Assembly (NCBI RefSeq): GCF_026341515.1
Contig: NZ_JAPEOK010000001.1
Location: 10,157,776 to 10,221,775 of the forward strand
From: Streptomyces sp. NBC_00878
GTDB lineage: Bacteria > Actinomycetota > Actinomycetes > Streptomycetales > Streptomycetaceae
Direction of reading: 5' to 3'
Length of the DNA: 64,000 nt
Below are positions 1 to 8,077 of the stretch, one piece after another. How positions within the stretch are numbered: position 1 is the first letter of the stretch; each line of letters begins with the position of its first letter. The notes below the pieces were generated by a model. The model was not told where the DNA came from and searched no databases. It saw nothing but the letters and a program-made list of their open reading frames with translations. The position numbers and the translations under genes are program-made.

Positions 1-85
1 CGGTCGCGCCACTGTAAGCCCCGCACCAGCCGCCTCCCGCCCGGGAGGTGAAGGTCGAGCGAAGTCAGACCCGTGGCCGTCGTCC
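1..85 (+). promoter_or_regulatory. Cobalamin (B12) riboswitch, 3' part only
   Basis: The window opens inside an adenosylcobalamin-type riboswitch. The conserved GCCACTG box is at about 8-14 and the AAGTCAGACC element at about 61-70, separated by a GC-rich stem (CCTCCCGCCCGGGAGG, 32-47). The 5' half lies outside the window. It precedes cbtB-cbtA, a known target of B12 riboswitches, so high cobalamin should lower cobalt uptake. The identity rests on these two boxes plus the downstream genes; the left border cannot be given. Confidence 0.85.
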
Positions 86-131
86 TGTGCACCACCGAGA
101 TGGGACGCGAGTTCCCCCAGGAGGTCCTGCC

Positions 132-356
132 ATGGCGCAGTCCGCCGTCGCTCAGCCGACCGTAACCACCCCCGACGTACCCGCAAAGCTGCCGATCGGC
201 GCCATCGCCCCCTGGGCGGTCTTCCTCGGCATCCTGATGCTGGTGCTGCTGTACTTCGTCGGCGCCGAACAGGGCGCCACCTCCGTGGTCTCCGGCGAAG
301 GCGTGCACGAGTGGGTGCACGACGCCCGCCACCTGCTCGGCTTCCCCTGCCACTGA
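132..356 (+). CDS. cbtB: CbtB, small cobalt transporter subunit
   Basis: This is a 74-residue protein with one predicted membrane helix at about residues 27-45. It has a histidine-rich C terminus (HEWVHDARHLLGFPCH), the CbtB signature thought to bind cobalt. CbtB works with CbtA in B12-regulated cobalt uptake in organisms making cobalamin. The ATG at 132 was chosen because AGGAGG lies at 119-124 with a seven-base spacer; an upstream in-frame start at 48 would run through the riboswitch. cbtA follows after a 29-base gap, so the two form one operon under the riboswitch. Confidence 0.93.
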   Translation: MAQSAVAQPTVTTPDVPAKLPIGAIAPWAVFLGILMLVLLYFVGAEQGATSVVSGEGVHEWVHDARHLLGFPCH

Positions 357-385
357 CGGCGACAAAGAACCGACAGGACAACTCA

Positions 386-1156
386 ATGAACTCCGTCACC
401 GTCAGAAATCTCCTGGTGCGCGGCATGCTCGCGGGTCTCGCCGCGGGTGTGCTCGCCCTGGTCGTCGCCTACTTCCTGGGCGAACCGCGTGTGGACGAGG
501 CCATCGCCTTCGAGGAAGCCCACGCCCACGGACACGGCGGGGAGGAACTCGTCACCCGTGGGATGCAGTCCACCGGCGGCCTGTCCACCGGCGTCCTCGT
601 CTACGGGGTCGCGTTCGGCGGCATCGCCGCCCTCGCCTACTGCTTCGCCCTCGGCAGGATCGGCCGCTTCGGGCCGCGCGCCAGCGCGCTGCTGCTGGCA
701 GCCGCCGGTCTGGTCGCGGTCTACCTGGTGCCGTTCCTCAAGTACCCGGCGAACCCGCCCGCCGTCGGCGACCCCGACACCCTCAACCAGCGCACCGCGC
801 TGTTCCTCCTCATGATCGTGCTCAGCGTGCTGCTGGCCGTCGCCGCGGTGATCCTCGGCCAACGCCTCGCACCGCGCCTGGGCAACTGGAACGCCACCCT
901 CGCGGCGGGCGCGTTCTTCGTCCTGGTCATCGGCCTGGCGTACGCGTTCCTGCCGTCCTTCAACGAGGCGCCGGAGGGCTTCCCCGCCACCCTGCTGTGG
1001 CAGTACCGGCTGGCGACCCTGGCCATCCAGGTGGCCCTGTGGACCGCGTACGGCCTGGTCTTCGGGCTGCTCGCGGAGCGCCTGCTGGCTCCCGAGCCGG
1101 CCGGGGCCGACAAGGAGAAGGCGCCCGAGAGCCGGGCAACTCCCGTCGCGCACTGA
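386..1156 (+). CDS. cbtA: CbtA, cobalt transporter membrane subunit
   Basis: A 256-residue polytopic membrane protein with about six hydrophobic segments, the length expected for CbtA. After the first helix comes a histidine-rich metal-binding-like stretch (EEAHAHGHGGEE) facing the first loop, typical of this family. It partners CbtB in predicted cobalt import for B12 synthesis. The start at 386 gives the family N terminus (MNSVTVRNLL). An open frame extends upstream to 311 but overlaps cbtB. A 13-bp direct repeat spans the stop codon and a strong hairpin follows, so the operon probably ends here. Confidence 0.92.
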   Translation: MNSVTVRNLLVRGMLAGLAAGVLALVVAYFLGEPRVDEAIAFEEAHAHGHGGEELVTRGMQSTGGLSTGVLVYGVAFGGIAALAYCFALGRIGRFGPRASALLLAAAGLVAVYLVPFLKYPANPPAVGDPDTLNQRTALFLLMIVLSVLLAVAAVILGQRLAPRLGNWNATLAAGAFFVLVIGLAYAFLPSFNEAPEGFPATLLWQYRLATLAIQVALWTAYGLVFGLLAERLLAPEPAGADKEKAPESRATPVAH

Positions 1157-1170
1157 TCCGTCGCGCACTG
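1143..1170. repeat. 13-bp direct repeat over the cbtA stop
   Basis: CCGTCGCGCACTG occurs at 1143-1155 and again at 1158-1170, a 15-base period. The first copy encodes the last residues and stop of cbtA and the second is non-coding. This looks like a local slippage duplication with no obvious function. Confidence 0.7.
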
Positions 1171-1182
1171 CCCGTTGGCACG

Positions 1183-1220
1183 CGAAGGGGCCCCTGGAGA
1201 ACCATCCCGGGGCCCCTTCG
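1183..1220. terminator. Hairpin terminator after cbtA
   Basis: A perfect 12-bp inverted repeat, CGAAGGGGCCCC at 1183-1194 and its complement at 1209-1220, encloses a 14-base loop. There is no long T run, as is usual in streptomycetes. It sits between cbtA and the next promoter region and probably ends the cobalt operon. Confidence 0.75.
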
Positions 1221-1267
1221 TATGTGTGCGTGCGGCAGGTGCGTACGTCGTCGGCATTCCCTATTTC

Positions 1268-1281
1268 TGGAACACGTTCTA
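1268..1281. promoter_or_regulatory. KstR-like operator before the acyl-CoA dehydrogenase
   Basis: TGGAACACGTTCTA matches the TNNAACNNGTTNNA consensus of KstR, the TetR-family repressor of steroid/cholesterol catabolism in mycobacteria and rhodococci. It ends 61 bp before the GTG start at 1343. The match to the consensus is seen directly; binding by a KstR orthologue is inference. No kstR gene is in this window. Confidence 0.5.
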
Positions 1282-1342
1282 CGGTGTGCGCCGTCAGGTC
1301 CGGGTGGCCGAACGCGTGGGTCAGTGGGAGCCAGGAGGCGCC

Positions 1343-2521
1343 GTGCATCTCGAATACACGCCGGAGCAGCAGCGGTCGCGCACCGAACTGCGCGCCTACT
1401 TCGCCGAGTTGGTCCCAAACGACATGCACGCTCGCTATGGCGCCCCGGCGGCGCAGAAGCGCTTCTACCGCGACACCATCCGCCGGCTCGGCCGCGACGG
1501 GTGGCTCGGCGTGGGCTGGCCGAAGGAGTACGGCGGACGCGGTCTGACCCCGATGGAACAGTTCATCTTCTTCGACGAGGCCGCCCAGGCCGGCGTACCG
1601 CTGCCGCTGATGGCGCTCAACACGGTCGGGCCGACCATCATGCAGTTCGGCACGGACGAGCAGAAGAGGTACTTCCTGCCGAAGATCCTCTCCGGCGAGA
1701 TCGACTTCGCGATCGGCTACAGCGAGCCCGACGCGGGCACGGACCTGGCCGCCCTGAAGACGAAGGCCGTCAGGGAGGGCGACGAGTACGTCGTGAACGG
1801 CCAGAAGATCTGGACGACGAACGGCGACACGGCCGACTGGGTCTGGCTCGCCGTGCGCACCGACCCCGACGCCCCGCCGCACAAGGGCATCACCATGCTC
1901 CTCGTGCCGACCTCCGACCCCGGCTACTCCTGCACGATCATCAACACCCTCGCCTCGCACGACACCACCGCGAGCTATTACGAGGACATCCGCGTCCCCG
2001 TGTCCCGGCGGGTCGGCGAGGAGAACAAGGGCTGGCGGCTGATCACCAACCAGCTCAACCACGAGCGGGTCACCCTCGCCGCGCACGGCACCATGGCCAT
2101 CCGCGCCCTGCACGACGTCCAGCGCTGGGCCATGGAGACAAAGCTCGCCGACGGCCGCCGCGTCGTCGACCTGCCCTGGGTGCGCCGCCGCCTCGCCCAG
2201 ACCCACACGAAGCTCGACGCGATGAAACTCCTCAACTGGCAGATGGTGAACGCCGTCCAGGAGGGCACGCTCACCCCGCAGGACGCCTCCGCTGTCAAGG
2301 TGTACGGCTCCGAGGCCCGCCGGGACGCGTACGCCTGGCTCATGGAGGTCGTCGCCGTGCCCGGTGTCCTCAAGGAGGGCTCCGCGGGCGCGGTGCTCCA
2401 CGGCGAACTGGAGCGCGGCTACCGTTCGGCCGTGATCTTCACCTTCGGCGGCGGCAACAACGAGATCCAGCGGGAGATCATCTCGTGGATCGGCCTGGGC
2501 ATGCCGCGGGTGCGGCGGTAG
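1343..2521 (+). CDS. Acyl-CoA dehydrogenase (FadE-like)
   Basis: A 392-residue flavoenzyme of the acyl-CoA dehydrogenase family, which makes the alpha,beta double bond in acyl-CoAs and passes electrons to ETF. The N-terminal helical domain (LEYTPEQQRSRTELRAYF), middle beta domain (GYSEPDAGTDLAALKTKA; IWTTNG flavin contact) and C-terminal domain ending FGGGNNEIQREII are all present. The YEGT glutamate of medium-chain enzymes is glycine here. A glutamate in NHERVTL (E241) sits where isovaleryl- and long-chain enzymes place the base. GTG 1343 has AGGAGG at 1333-1338. The KstR-like box suggests steroid side-chain or ring-fragment oxidation; the true substrate is unknown. Confidence 0.9.
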   Translation: MHLEYTPEQQRSRTELRAYFAELVPNDMHARYGAPAAQKRFYRDTIRRLGRDGWLGVGWPKEYGGRGLTPMEQFIFFDEAAQAGVPLPLMALNTVGPTIMQFGTDEQKRYFLPKILSGEIDFAIGYSEPDAGTDLAALKTKAVREGDEYVVNGQKIWTTNGDTADWVWLAVRTDPDAPPHKGITMLLVPTSDPGYSCTIINTLASHDTTASYYEDIRVPVSRRVGEENKGWRLITNQLNHERVTLAAHGTMAIRALHDVQRWAMETKLADGRRVVDLPWVRRRLAQTHTKLDAMKLLNWQMVNAVQEGTLTPQDASAVKVYGSEARRDAYAWLMEVVAVPGVLKEGSAGAVLHGELERGYRSAVIFTFGGGNNEIQREIISWIGLGMPRVRR

Positions 2522-2727
2522 CCGGGTGTGACGAGGATTCTTGGTTGGCGAAAAAGAGGGATGGCTGACACCGGTCAGACGTTCGATCCGCGAGGAGCGG
2601 AACCTGAGGTTGAAGAGTTCTCGCATGGTTCTGGGAATTCGGTCACGGGAACGGAAAGATCGGGGGGCTCACTCGGCGCTCGCGAACAGGTCGGGCGCCG
2701 CTCCATGCGATGGGAGACCGATCAACG

Positions 2728-3645
2728 ATGTCCACTCCGGTGCGGAGCAGAATACTGACGGCCGCGCTCGCGCTCTCGGCCATGACGGCCCTCGCCTTAG
2801 GCGCGACCGCCACGACCGGCGCGGCAGCGGCCCCCGCTCCCGCGAAACAGGGACCAACCTCGGTGGCGTACGTCGAGGTGAACAACAACAGCATGCTGAA
2901 CGTCGGCAAGTACACCCTCGCCAACGACGGCGCCAACGTCTTCGACGTCGCCGTGATCTTCGCCGCGAACATCAACTACGACACGGGCACGAAGGCGGCG
3001 ACCCTGTACTTCAACGACAACGTGAAACGCGTCCTCGACAACGCCGCCACGCAGATACGGCCGTTGCAGCAGAAGGGCATCAAGGTCGTCCTCTCGGTGC
3101 TCGGCAACCACCAGGGCGCGGGCTTCGCCAACTTCCCGTCCCAACAGGCGGCTTCGACGTTCGCGAAACAACTGTCGGACACCGTGGCCAAATACGGCCT
3201 CGACGGCATCGACTTCGACGACGAGTACGCCGACTACGGCAACAACGGCACCGGCCAGCCCAACGCCAGCTCGTTCGTGTACCTGGTGTCGGCACTGCGC
3301 GCCAACATGCCGAACAAGATCATCAGCCTCTACAACATCGGCCCGGCCGCGTCGCGCCTGTCCTACGGCGGCGTCAACATCTCGTCCAAGTTCGACTACG
3401 CCTGGAACCCGTACTACGGCACCTGGCAGGTCCCCGGCATCGCACTGCCCAAGTCGAAACTGTCGCCGGCGGCCGTCCAGATCGGCGGGACCTCGCAAAG
3501 CACGGCCGCCAACCTCGCCCGCCGCACGGTCAGTGAGGGGTACGGCGTCTATCTGACGTACAACCTCGACGGCGCCAATCGCAGCGCCGATGTCTCCGCG
3601 TTCACCAGGGAGCTGTACGGCAGTGACGCCCGCTACACGCCGTAG
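2728..3645 (+). CDS. Secreted endo-beta-N-acetylglucosaminidase, EndoH-like (GH18)
   Basis: A 305-residue precursor with a Sec signal peptide (basic RSR, hydrophobic core, cut after about AAAAPA near residue 39) followed by a GH18 barrel very like EndoH. EndoH cuts the chitobiose core of high-mannose N-glycans outside the cell. The catalytic DGIDFDDE signature is at 159-166, giving D164 and E166 as the catalytic pair (EndoH D130/E132). SVAYVEVNNNSMLNVGKY and the AWNPYYGTW strand are further EndoH hallmarks. ATG 2728 fits the family signal peptide; an in-frame ATG at 2710 is possible. Codon 24 (2797-2799) is TTA, so expression may depend on the bldA tRNA. It stands alone without other glycosidases. 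Confidence 0.94.
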   Translation: MSTPVRSRILTAALALSAMTALALGATATTGAAAAPAPAKQGPTSVAYVEVNNNSMLNVGKYTLANDGANVFDVAVIFAANINYDTGTKAATLYFNDNVKRVLDNAATQIRPLQQKGIKVVLSVLGNHQGAGFANFPSQQAASTFAKQLSDTVAKYGLDGIDFDDEYADYGNNGTGQPNASSFVYLVSALRANMPNKIISLYNIGPAASRLSYGGVNISSKFDYAWNPYYGTWQVPGIALPKSKLSPAAVQIGGTSQSTAANLARRTVSEGYGVYLTYNLDGANRSADVSAFTRELYGSDARYTP

Positions 3646-3979
3646 GCCGACCACACTCCCCGGCGTCCGGTGCCCCCGCGGGGCTCGCTGCGTCCCGTAG
3701 GGCCGCGCCTCGGGCAGGCCGCGCTTTCGACAACGATGTCGGAGGCGCGGTCGCCTTCGCGGCGGGAAGCGCCGGGGAGAACTCGACGGCATCGGCGGCC
3801 AGTACGGCGACAGGCAGGACCACCACCGCGGCACGCGCCCGGTAGGCGACGCGACGCCCTTGCCGCTCGGCGTGGATCACGACTCCGCCGGGCGTATGCT
3901 CGGCCATCGCGCAAGGCGGCCCGTGCACCCCGCCCTCCCGCACGCCGCACCCCGCACGACCGACGGAACCGTGCGCAGG
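3646..3979. other. Intergenic, no firm gene
   Basis: This 334-base stretch lies between two convergent genes. On the minus strand an open frame (ATG 3907 to stop 3602) begins MAEHTPGGVVIHAERQGRR and then has a short hydrophobic run. It overlaps the endoH end and loses Streptomyces-like codon use half way. A neighbouring frame would continue as SDIVVESAACPRRG, so a small decayed gene is possible. I recognise no family and do not call it. Confidence 0.4.
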
Positions 3980-5389
3980 TCATCCCACCGGAGCCCCGGT
4001 CGGCCCGGAGTCGTCGACGTCGAGGCCGGGATCGGGCGCCGAGGGAAGGCTGACGATCGCCTGGAGTCCTCCGCTGGGGCTCTGTCCGAGGTGGAGTGTC
4101 CCGTGGTGGAGTTGGGCCTGCTGCTCGACCAGGGCGAGGCCGAGACCGGAGCCAGGGGCGTGGGTGCGTGCCCCGCGCGTGAAGCGCTCCTTCATGGCCT
4201 GGCGCTGGTCGGGCGCGATGCCGGGGCCGTCGTCGCTGACGGCGATCCGGAGCGTGGCGCCTTGGCGGGACAGCCCGATGTCGACGTTTCCCTCGGCGCG
4301 GCCGTGGAGAGCGGCGTTGTCCAGGAGGTTGTCGACGGCGAGCCGAAGCCCGGCCGGCCAACCCTGGATCGTCACCGGGGCCGCGGGTCCCAGGCGGTAC
4401 GTGATGGTGGGGTGCCGTCGGGCGGCATGCTGGACGGCCTCGGCCAGCAGCGCGGTCAGGTCGACCGGAGTGCGGCCGGGAAGCGCGTGGGCGTCGCCGC
4501 GGGCCAGGGACTGGAGCCCGGTGAGGAGAGTGGTGATCCGGCGGTGTTCGGCACGCATGGCTTCCAGGGCCCGGGTGCGCTGGGGTTCGGGGAGGTCCGG
4601 GTTGCGCTGAAGGGTCTCCAGGGTCATCCCGAGTGTGGTCAGAGGGGTACGCAGTTCGTGTCCCGCGTCCGCGGTGAAGCGACGGGTGGCTTCCATGCTG
4701 GTGCGCAGTTGGTCGAGCATGGCGTTCAGGGCGTGCGAGAGGTCGGCGACCTCCCGGGGCCGGTCGACAGCGGGCAGAGCGGGCCCGGTGACATCGGCAC
4801 TGATGGCCAGAGCACCCGCGCGCAACCGCTGCAGAGGGTGGAGAAGAAGCCGGGTGATGAGCCAGGTACCGATGGCGGTGACCGCGGCGGCGAGCAGTGT
4901 GACCGCGGCGACGAGGGCGATGTTGTCGGCGAGGCGGCGTTCGATCGGGTGGATGTCCTGGAGCAGTTCGACCCGGTCGCCGGTGTTGTTCAGGGGCTCG
5001 GTGAGGGAGCGCCAGGTCTGGCCGTCGCTCTGGAGGGTGGCGTAGCCGTCCCGTTCGGGCACGGGCAGGGCAGACCGCGGGGTCTCGCCGCGCTGAGCGA
5101 TCACCTGTCTGCCTGAGATGACGCGGACCAGACTCTGACTGCCGGTCAGCAGGCCCCCGTAGTCGTCCTGGCCCTCATCGCCGCTGTGGTGGTCGCCCTC
5201 CTCCAGAAGTTTGTCGGCGTCCTGCTGAACCTTCTCGGCGCGGGCCGTGAGCTGGCGGTCGACGTCGGTGCGGTCGCGGTGGTCGATGCGGGTGACGATG
5301 GCCAGTCCCGCGAGCGCGACCACCACCGTCACAAGGAGCGCGACCGAGACGGTGATCCGGGCGCGCAGACCGCGCGGTACGAGCCTCAC
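3980..5389 (-). CDS. Two-component sensor histidine kinase
   Basis: A 469-residue membrane kinase. One helix lies at residues 12-34, then an extracellular sensor of about 120 residues, a second helix at about 156-180, a HAMP linker, HisKA and HATPase. The phospho-acceptor is H244 in DAGHELRTPL, the N box is DNLLDNAALHG (353-363), G1 is DDGPGI and G2 is GSGLGLAL. GTG 5389 overlaps the regulator stop by four bases (GTGA), indicating translational coupling. The pair is divergent from the membrane reductase at 6373, which may be its target. The signal sensed is unknown; the sensor domain has no recognised fold. Confidence 0.92.
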   Translation of the reverse strand: MRLVPRGLRARITVSVALLVTVVVALAGLAIVTRIDHRDRTDVDRQLTARAEKVQQDADKLLEEGDHHSGDEGQDDYGGLLTGSQSLVRVISGRQVIAQRGETPRSALPVPERDGYATLQSDGQTWRSLTEPLNNTGDRVELLQDIHPIERRLADNIALVAAVTLLAAAVTAIGTWLITRLLLHPLQRLRAGALAISADVTGPALPAVDRPREVADLSHALNAMLDQLRTSMEATRRFTADAGHELRTPLTTLGMTLETLQRNPDLPEPQRTRALEAMRAEHRRITTLLTGLQSLARGDAHALPGRTPVDLTALLAEAVQHAARRHPTITYRLGPAAPVTIQGWPAGLRLAVDNLLDNAALHGRAEGNVDIGLSRQGATLRIAVSDDGPGIAPDQRQAMKERFTRGARTHAPGSGLGLALVEQQAQLHHGTLHLGQSPSGGLQAIVSLPSAPDPGLDVDDSGPTGAPVG

Positions 5390-6081
5390 GATCCGGTCCG
5401 CAGGGCGAAGCCGATCCCGCGCACCGTCCGCAGGACGCGGGGGCTGCCGTCGGCTTCGAGCTTCTTGCGCAGATAGCCGATGAAGACGTCCACCACGTTG
5501 GTGTCCACGTCCCAGGTGTACCCCCACACCTGCTCAAGGAGCTGGGTGCGGGAGAGGACCTGCCCGGGCCGGTGCGCGAGCGCGAGCAGCAGATCGAACT
5601 CGCGGGCCGTCAGCTTCAGATCCCGCCCGGCACGGGAGGCGGTGCGGCGGGCGGGTTCGATCGTCACGTCGCCTATGACCAGGGGCCGCTCGGCGGTGGA
5701 CTCGTGCAGGCGGACCATGGCGTGCAGGCGGGCGGCGAGCTCGGCGATCGAGAACGGCTTGACGACGTAGTCGTCCGCGCCCGCCGCGAGTCCGGCGACC
5801 CGGTCGTCGACCTCGTCGCGGGCGGAGAGCATGCACACCGGCAGCGTCCGGCCGTCGGCCCGCAGCCTGCGCACCACGTCGACACCGGACAGGCCCGGCA
5901 TGGTCACGTCCAGCACGATCACCGACGGCAGCCGCACGGCAACCTGCTCCAGTGCCGTCTCGCCGTCCTCGGCGAGCCGCAGGGCGAAGCCCTCGAGCCC
6001 CAGCCCCAGATCCAGGGCCTGGCGCACGCCCGGGTCGTCGTCCACGACCAGCACCTCAGGGGTCCGGCCCGCTTCTGCCAT
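5386..6081 (-). CDS. OmpR/PhoB-family response regulator
   Basis: A 231-residue regulator with a receiver domain (acidic pocket D14-D16, phospho-acceptor D58, switch lysine K108 in VVKPF) and a C-terminal winged helix (LTAREFDLLLALAHRPGQVL; VDVFIGYLRKKLE). It resembles PrrA/MprA-type regulators. ATG 6081 was chosen because GAGG lies eight bases upstream; a start 33 bases further up has no ribosome site. It is coupled to the kinase gene behind it. The 291-base gap to the divergent reductase gene would hold both promoters. Confidence 0.93.
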   Translation of the reverse strand: MAEAGRTPEVLVVDDDPGVRQALDLGLGLEGFALRLAEDGETALEQVAVRLPSVIVLDVTMPGLSGVDVVRRLRADGRTLPVCMLSARDEVDDRVAGLAAGADDYVVKPFSIAELAARLHAMVRLHESTAERPLVIGDVTIEPARRTASRAGRDLKLTAREFDLLLALAHRPGQVLSRTQLLEQVWGYTWDVDTNVVDVFIGYLRKKLEADGSPRVLRTVRGIGFALRTGS

Positions 6082-6372
6082 CTGCTGAACCTCAGTCCTT
6101 CGCCGGCGCCCCATGCGTCAGGGGCCGTCCAAGGTCAAGGATCGGCCGCAAAGGACAAGGAAGTCTAAGAACCACGCGGCTCGCCCCCTCAGCCGGTACT
6201 CCCGCCCGATGCGTTGTCGGCGCAGGTCACCGCCGCTTCCCCGGCTCCGTGAAGTCCTCGGGCGCGGGCAGCTGACGGGCGGCTTCTTAGAGCTGCCACA
6301 AAGAGCCCGACCAGGGTGAACCCACACGCCGCGCACCGCGGCGCATCGTGACCCGTGCCGAAGGAATCCCTG

Positions 6373-7779
6373 ATGACCCTCTCCACCGAACTGCCCCGCG
6401 GGCACCGTGAGTCGCCCGCCCGAGGCCGCAGGCGGGGCTTCACCCTGGCCGACCCGCTCGGCGCCCTGGCGATCCTGTCCGCGGTCGCGGTCCTCGCCCT
6501 GTGGGTGATGAACCAGGGCGGCCCCCTCAGCCTCACCACCACCGACCGGGCCATCGGCTCCCTCGGCCTGCTCACCGGTCTCCTGGCCTCCGACCTGATG
6601 ATCCTTCAGGTCGTTCTGCTCGCCCGGATCCCCTGGGTCGAACGCTCCTGGGGCCACGACCTGCTCACCCGACGGCACCGCTGGATCGGCTTCGCCTCGT
6701 TCTGGCTGATGATCGCCCATGTCGTCCTGTTCGCCGTCGAACGCGCGGTACGTGAACCCGCCGCGGTGCTCGACGCGCTGGTGCGGGTGTTCATCACCGA
6801 CTCGTGGATGCTGTTCGCCACCGTCGGCACCATCCTGCTGATCATGGTGGTGGTCACCTCGATCCGCGCCGCCCGCCGCCGACTGCGCTACGAGTCCTGG
6901 CACCTGCTGCACCTGTACTCGTACGCGGGGATCGCCGCGACCTTCCCCCATACGTTCGTCGACGGCGCCGACTTCCACGAGACCTGGATCCGCGTCTACT
7001 GGTGGTGCTTGTACGGCTTTGCGTTCGCCGTCACTCTCCTCTACCGCATCGCCCTGCCCGTCTGGCGCTCCTTCCACCACCGCCTGCGCGTCGAATCCGT
7101 CGTCACCGAGGCGCCCGGCACCGTGTCCGTCACGCTCACGGGCCACCGCCTGGACAGGATGAGGACCGCCTCCGGCCAGTTCTTCGTCTGGCGCTTCCTC
7201 GACGGCCCCGGCTGGAGCCGCGGCAACCCCTACACCCTCTCCGCCGCCCCGACCCGCGACCGACTGCGTATCACCATCAAGGCGGCCGGTGACGGCAGCG
7301 CCCGCGCGGCCCAACTCCGCCCCGGCACCAGGGCGTTGATCGAGGGCCCCTACGGAACCCTCACCGCCCGTCGGCGCACCCGGCCCCGCATGCTCCTGAT
7401 CGCCGCCGGTATCGGCATCACCCCCATGCGCGCCCTGATCGAGGACACCGCCTACGCCCCCGGCGAGACCACCCTCATCTACCGCTACGGCGAAGACCAG
7501 CACGCCGTCTTCGCCGACGAACTCCGGGCGATCGCCGCCCGCCGCGGCGTCGAGCTGATCTTCCTGCCGGGGCCGCGCCGCGCCGACACCTCCTGGCAGG
7601 CCGCGGGGCCGGCCCACTTCGACGACGACACCCAAGTCCTCAGGAACCTCGTACCCGACATCGCCCGCTGCGACATCTACGTCTGCGGCCCGCCCGCCTG
7701 GATCACCGCCGTCCGTAAGGCCGCACGCGGCGCCGGCGCGCACCGCGACCAGGTCCACACCGAGGAGTTCGCCTGGTAA
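6373..7779 (+). CDS. Ferric-reductase-like membrane flavocytochrome
   Basis: A 468-residue protein with an N-terminal haem-binding membrane domain of about six helices and a C-terminal ferredoxin-reductase half. Candidate haem ligands are the histidines in RRHRWIGF, IAHVVLF, ESWHLLHLY and FPHTF. The FAD site is around GNPYTLSAAP. The NAD(P) site is LLIAAGIGITPMRALIE, with the usual CGPPAW near the end. Such proteins move electrons from NAD(P)H through FAD and haem across the membrane to ferric iron or a redox partner. AAGGA at 6361-6365 supports ATG 6373 over a GTG at 6355. It is divergent from a two-component system. The electron acceptor is not known. Confidence 0.88.
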   Translation: MTLSTELPRGHRESPARGRRRGFTLADPLGALAILSAVAVLALWVMNQGGPLSLTTTDRAIGSLGLLTGLLASDLMILQVVLLARIPWVERSWGHDLLTRRHRWIGFASFWLMIAHVVLFAVERAVREPAAVLDALVRVFITDSWMLFATVGTILLIMVVVTSIRAARRRLRYESWHLLHLYSYAGIAATFPHTFVDGADFHETWIRVYWWCLYGFAFAVTLLYRIALPVWRSFHHRLRVESVVTEAPGTVSVTLTGHRLDRMRTASGQFFVWRFLDGPGWSRGNPYTLSAAPTRDRLRITIKAAGDGSARAAQLRPGTRALIEGPYGTLTARRRTRPRMLLIAAGIGITPMRALIEDTAYAPGETTLIYRYGEDQHAVFADELRAIAARRGVELIFLPGPRRADTSWQAAGPAHFDDDTQVLRNLVPDIARCDIYVCGPPAWITAVRKAARGAGAHRDQVHTEEFAW

Positions 7780-7824
7780 CCGCGCACGCCACCCGCCGAT
7801 CCACCCCGTCAACAGGAGACCCAC

Positions 7825-8049
7825 ATGCGACGCATCACCATCTGGATCACCGCCACCCTCGCCGTGGCCGCCTTTCTCCTCGCCTTCCAGCTCAACCTCT
7901 CCGGCACCACCGGCAAGTCCCGCGGCGACGGCGACCACACCGAACCAGGCTCCACCGCCCCCGCCGACCCCGCCCAGGACCAGGCCAAGCCCGGCGACGA
8001 CACGCCTGGCGACGGCGAACACGTCGGCAAGCCCGGCGAGAACAAGTAG
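7825..8049 (+). CDS. Small membrane-anchored protein, unknown function
   Basis: A 74-residue protein with one N-terminal membrane helix or uncleaved signal (ITIWITATLAVAAFLLAFQL). A low-complexity, acidic, Gly/Pro-rich outer tail (about residues 30-74) contains repeated PGD/KPG pieces. AGGAGA at 7814-7819 supports the start. It follows the reductase gene by 45 bases and is probably co-transcribed. In similar loci the reductase is followed by an FMN-binding secreted protein; this short tail has no such domain, so it may be a reduced or unrelated partner. Confidence 0.7.
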   Translation: MRRITIWITATLAVAAFLLAFQLNLSGTTGKSRGDGDHTEPGSTAPADPAQDQAKPGDDTPGDGEHVGKPGENK

Positions 8050-8077
8050 GAGACCAGGCCGATCCGATGGGGGAGCA

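Noticed and set aside
383..2626. A 747-codon open frame on the minus strand across cbtA and the acyl-CoA dehydrogenase.
   Set aside because: It is the mirror of two well-supported plus-strand genes. Its translation is low-complexity, with no domain pattern; such frames are expected in high-GC DNA.
3602..3943. A small minus-strand gene between endoH and the sensor kinase.
   Set aside because: Codon use decays half way, it overlaps the endoH 3' end, and no family is recognised; left as an unsupported possibility.
6118..8022. A 634-codon minus-strand frame opposite the reductase.
   Set aside because: Antisense to a reductase with complete FAD and NAD motifs; the translation is Gly/Asp/Glu filler.
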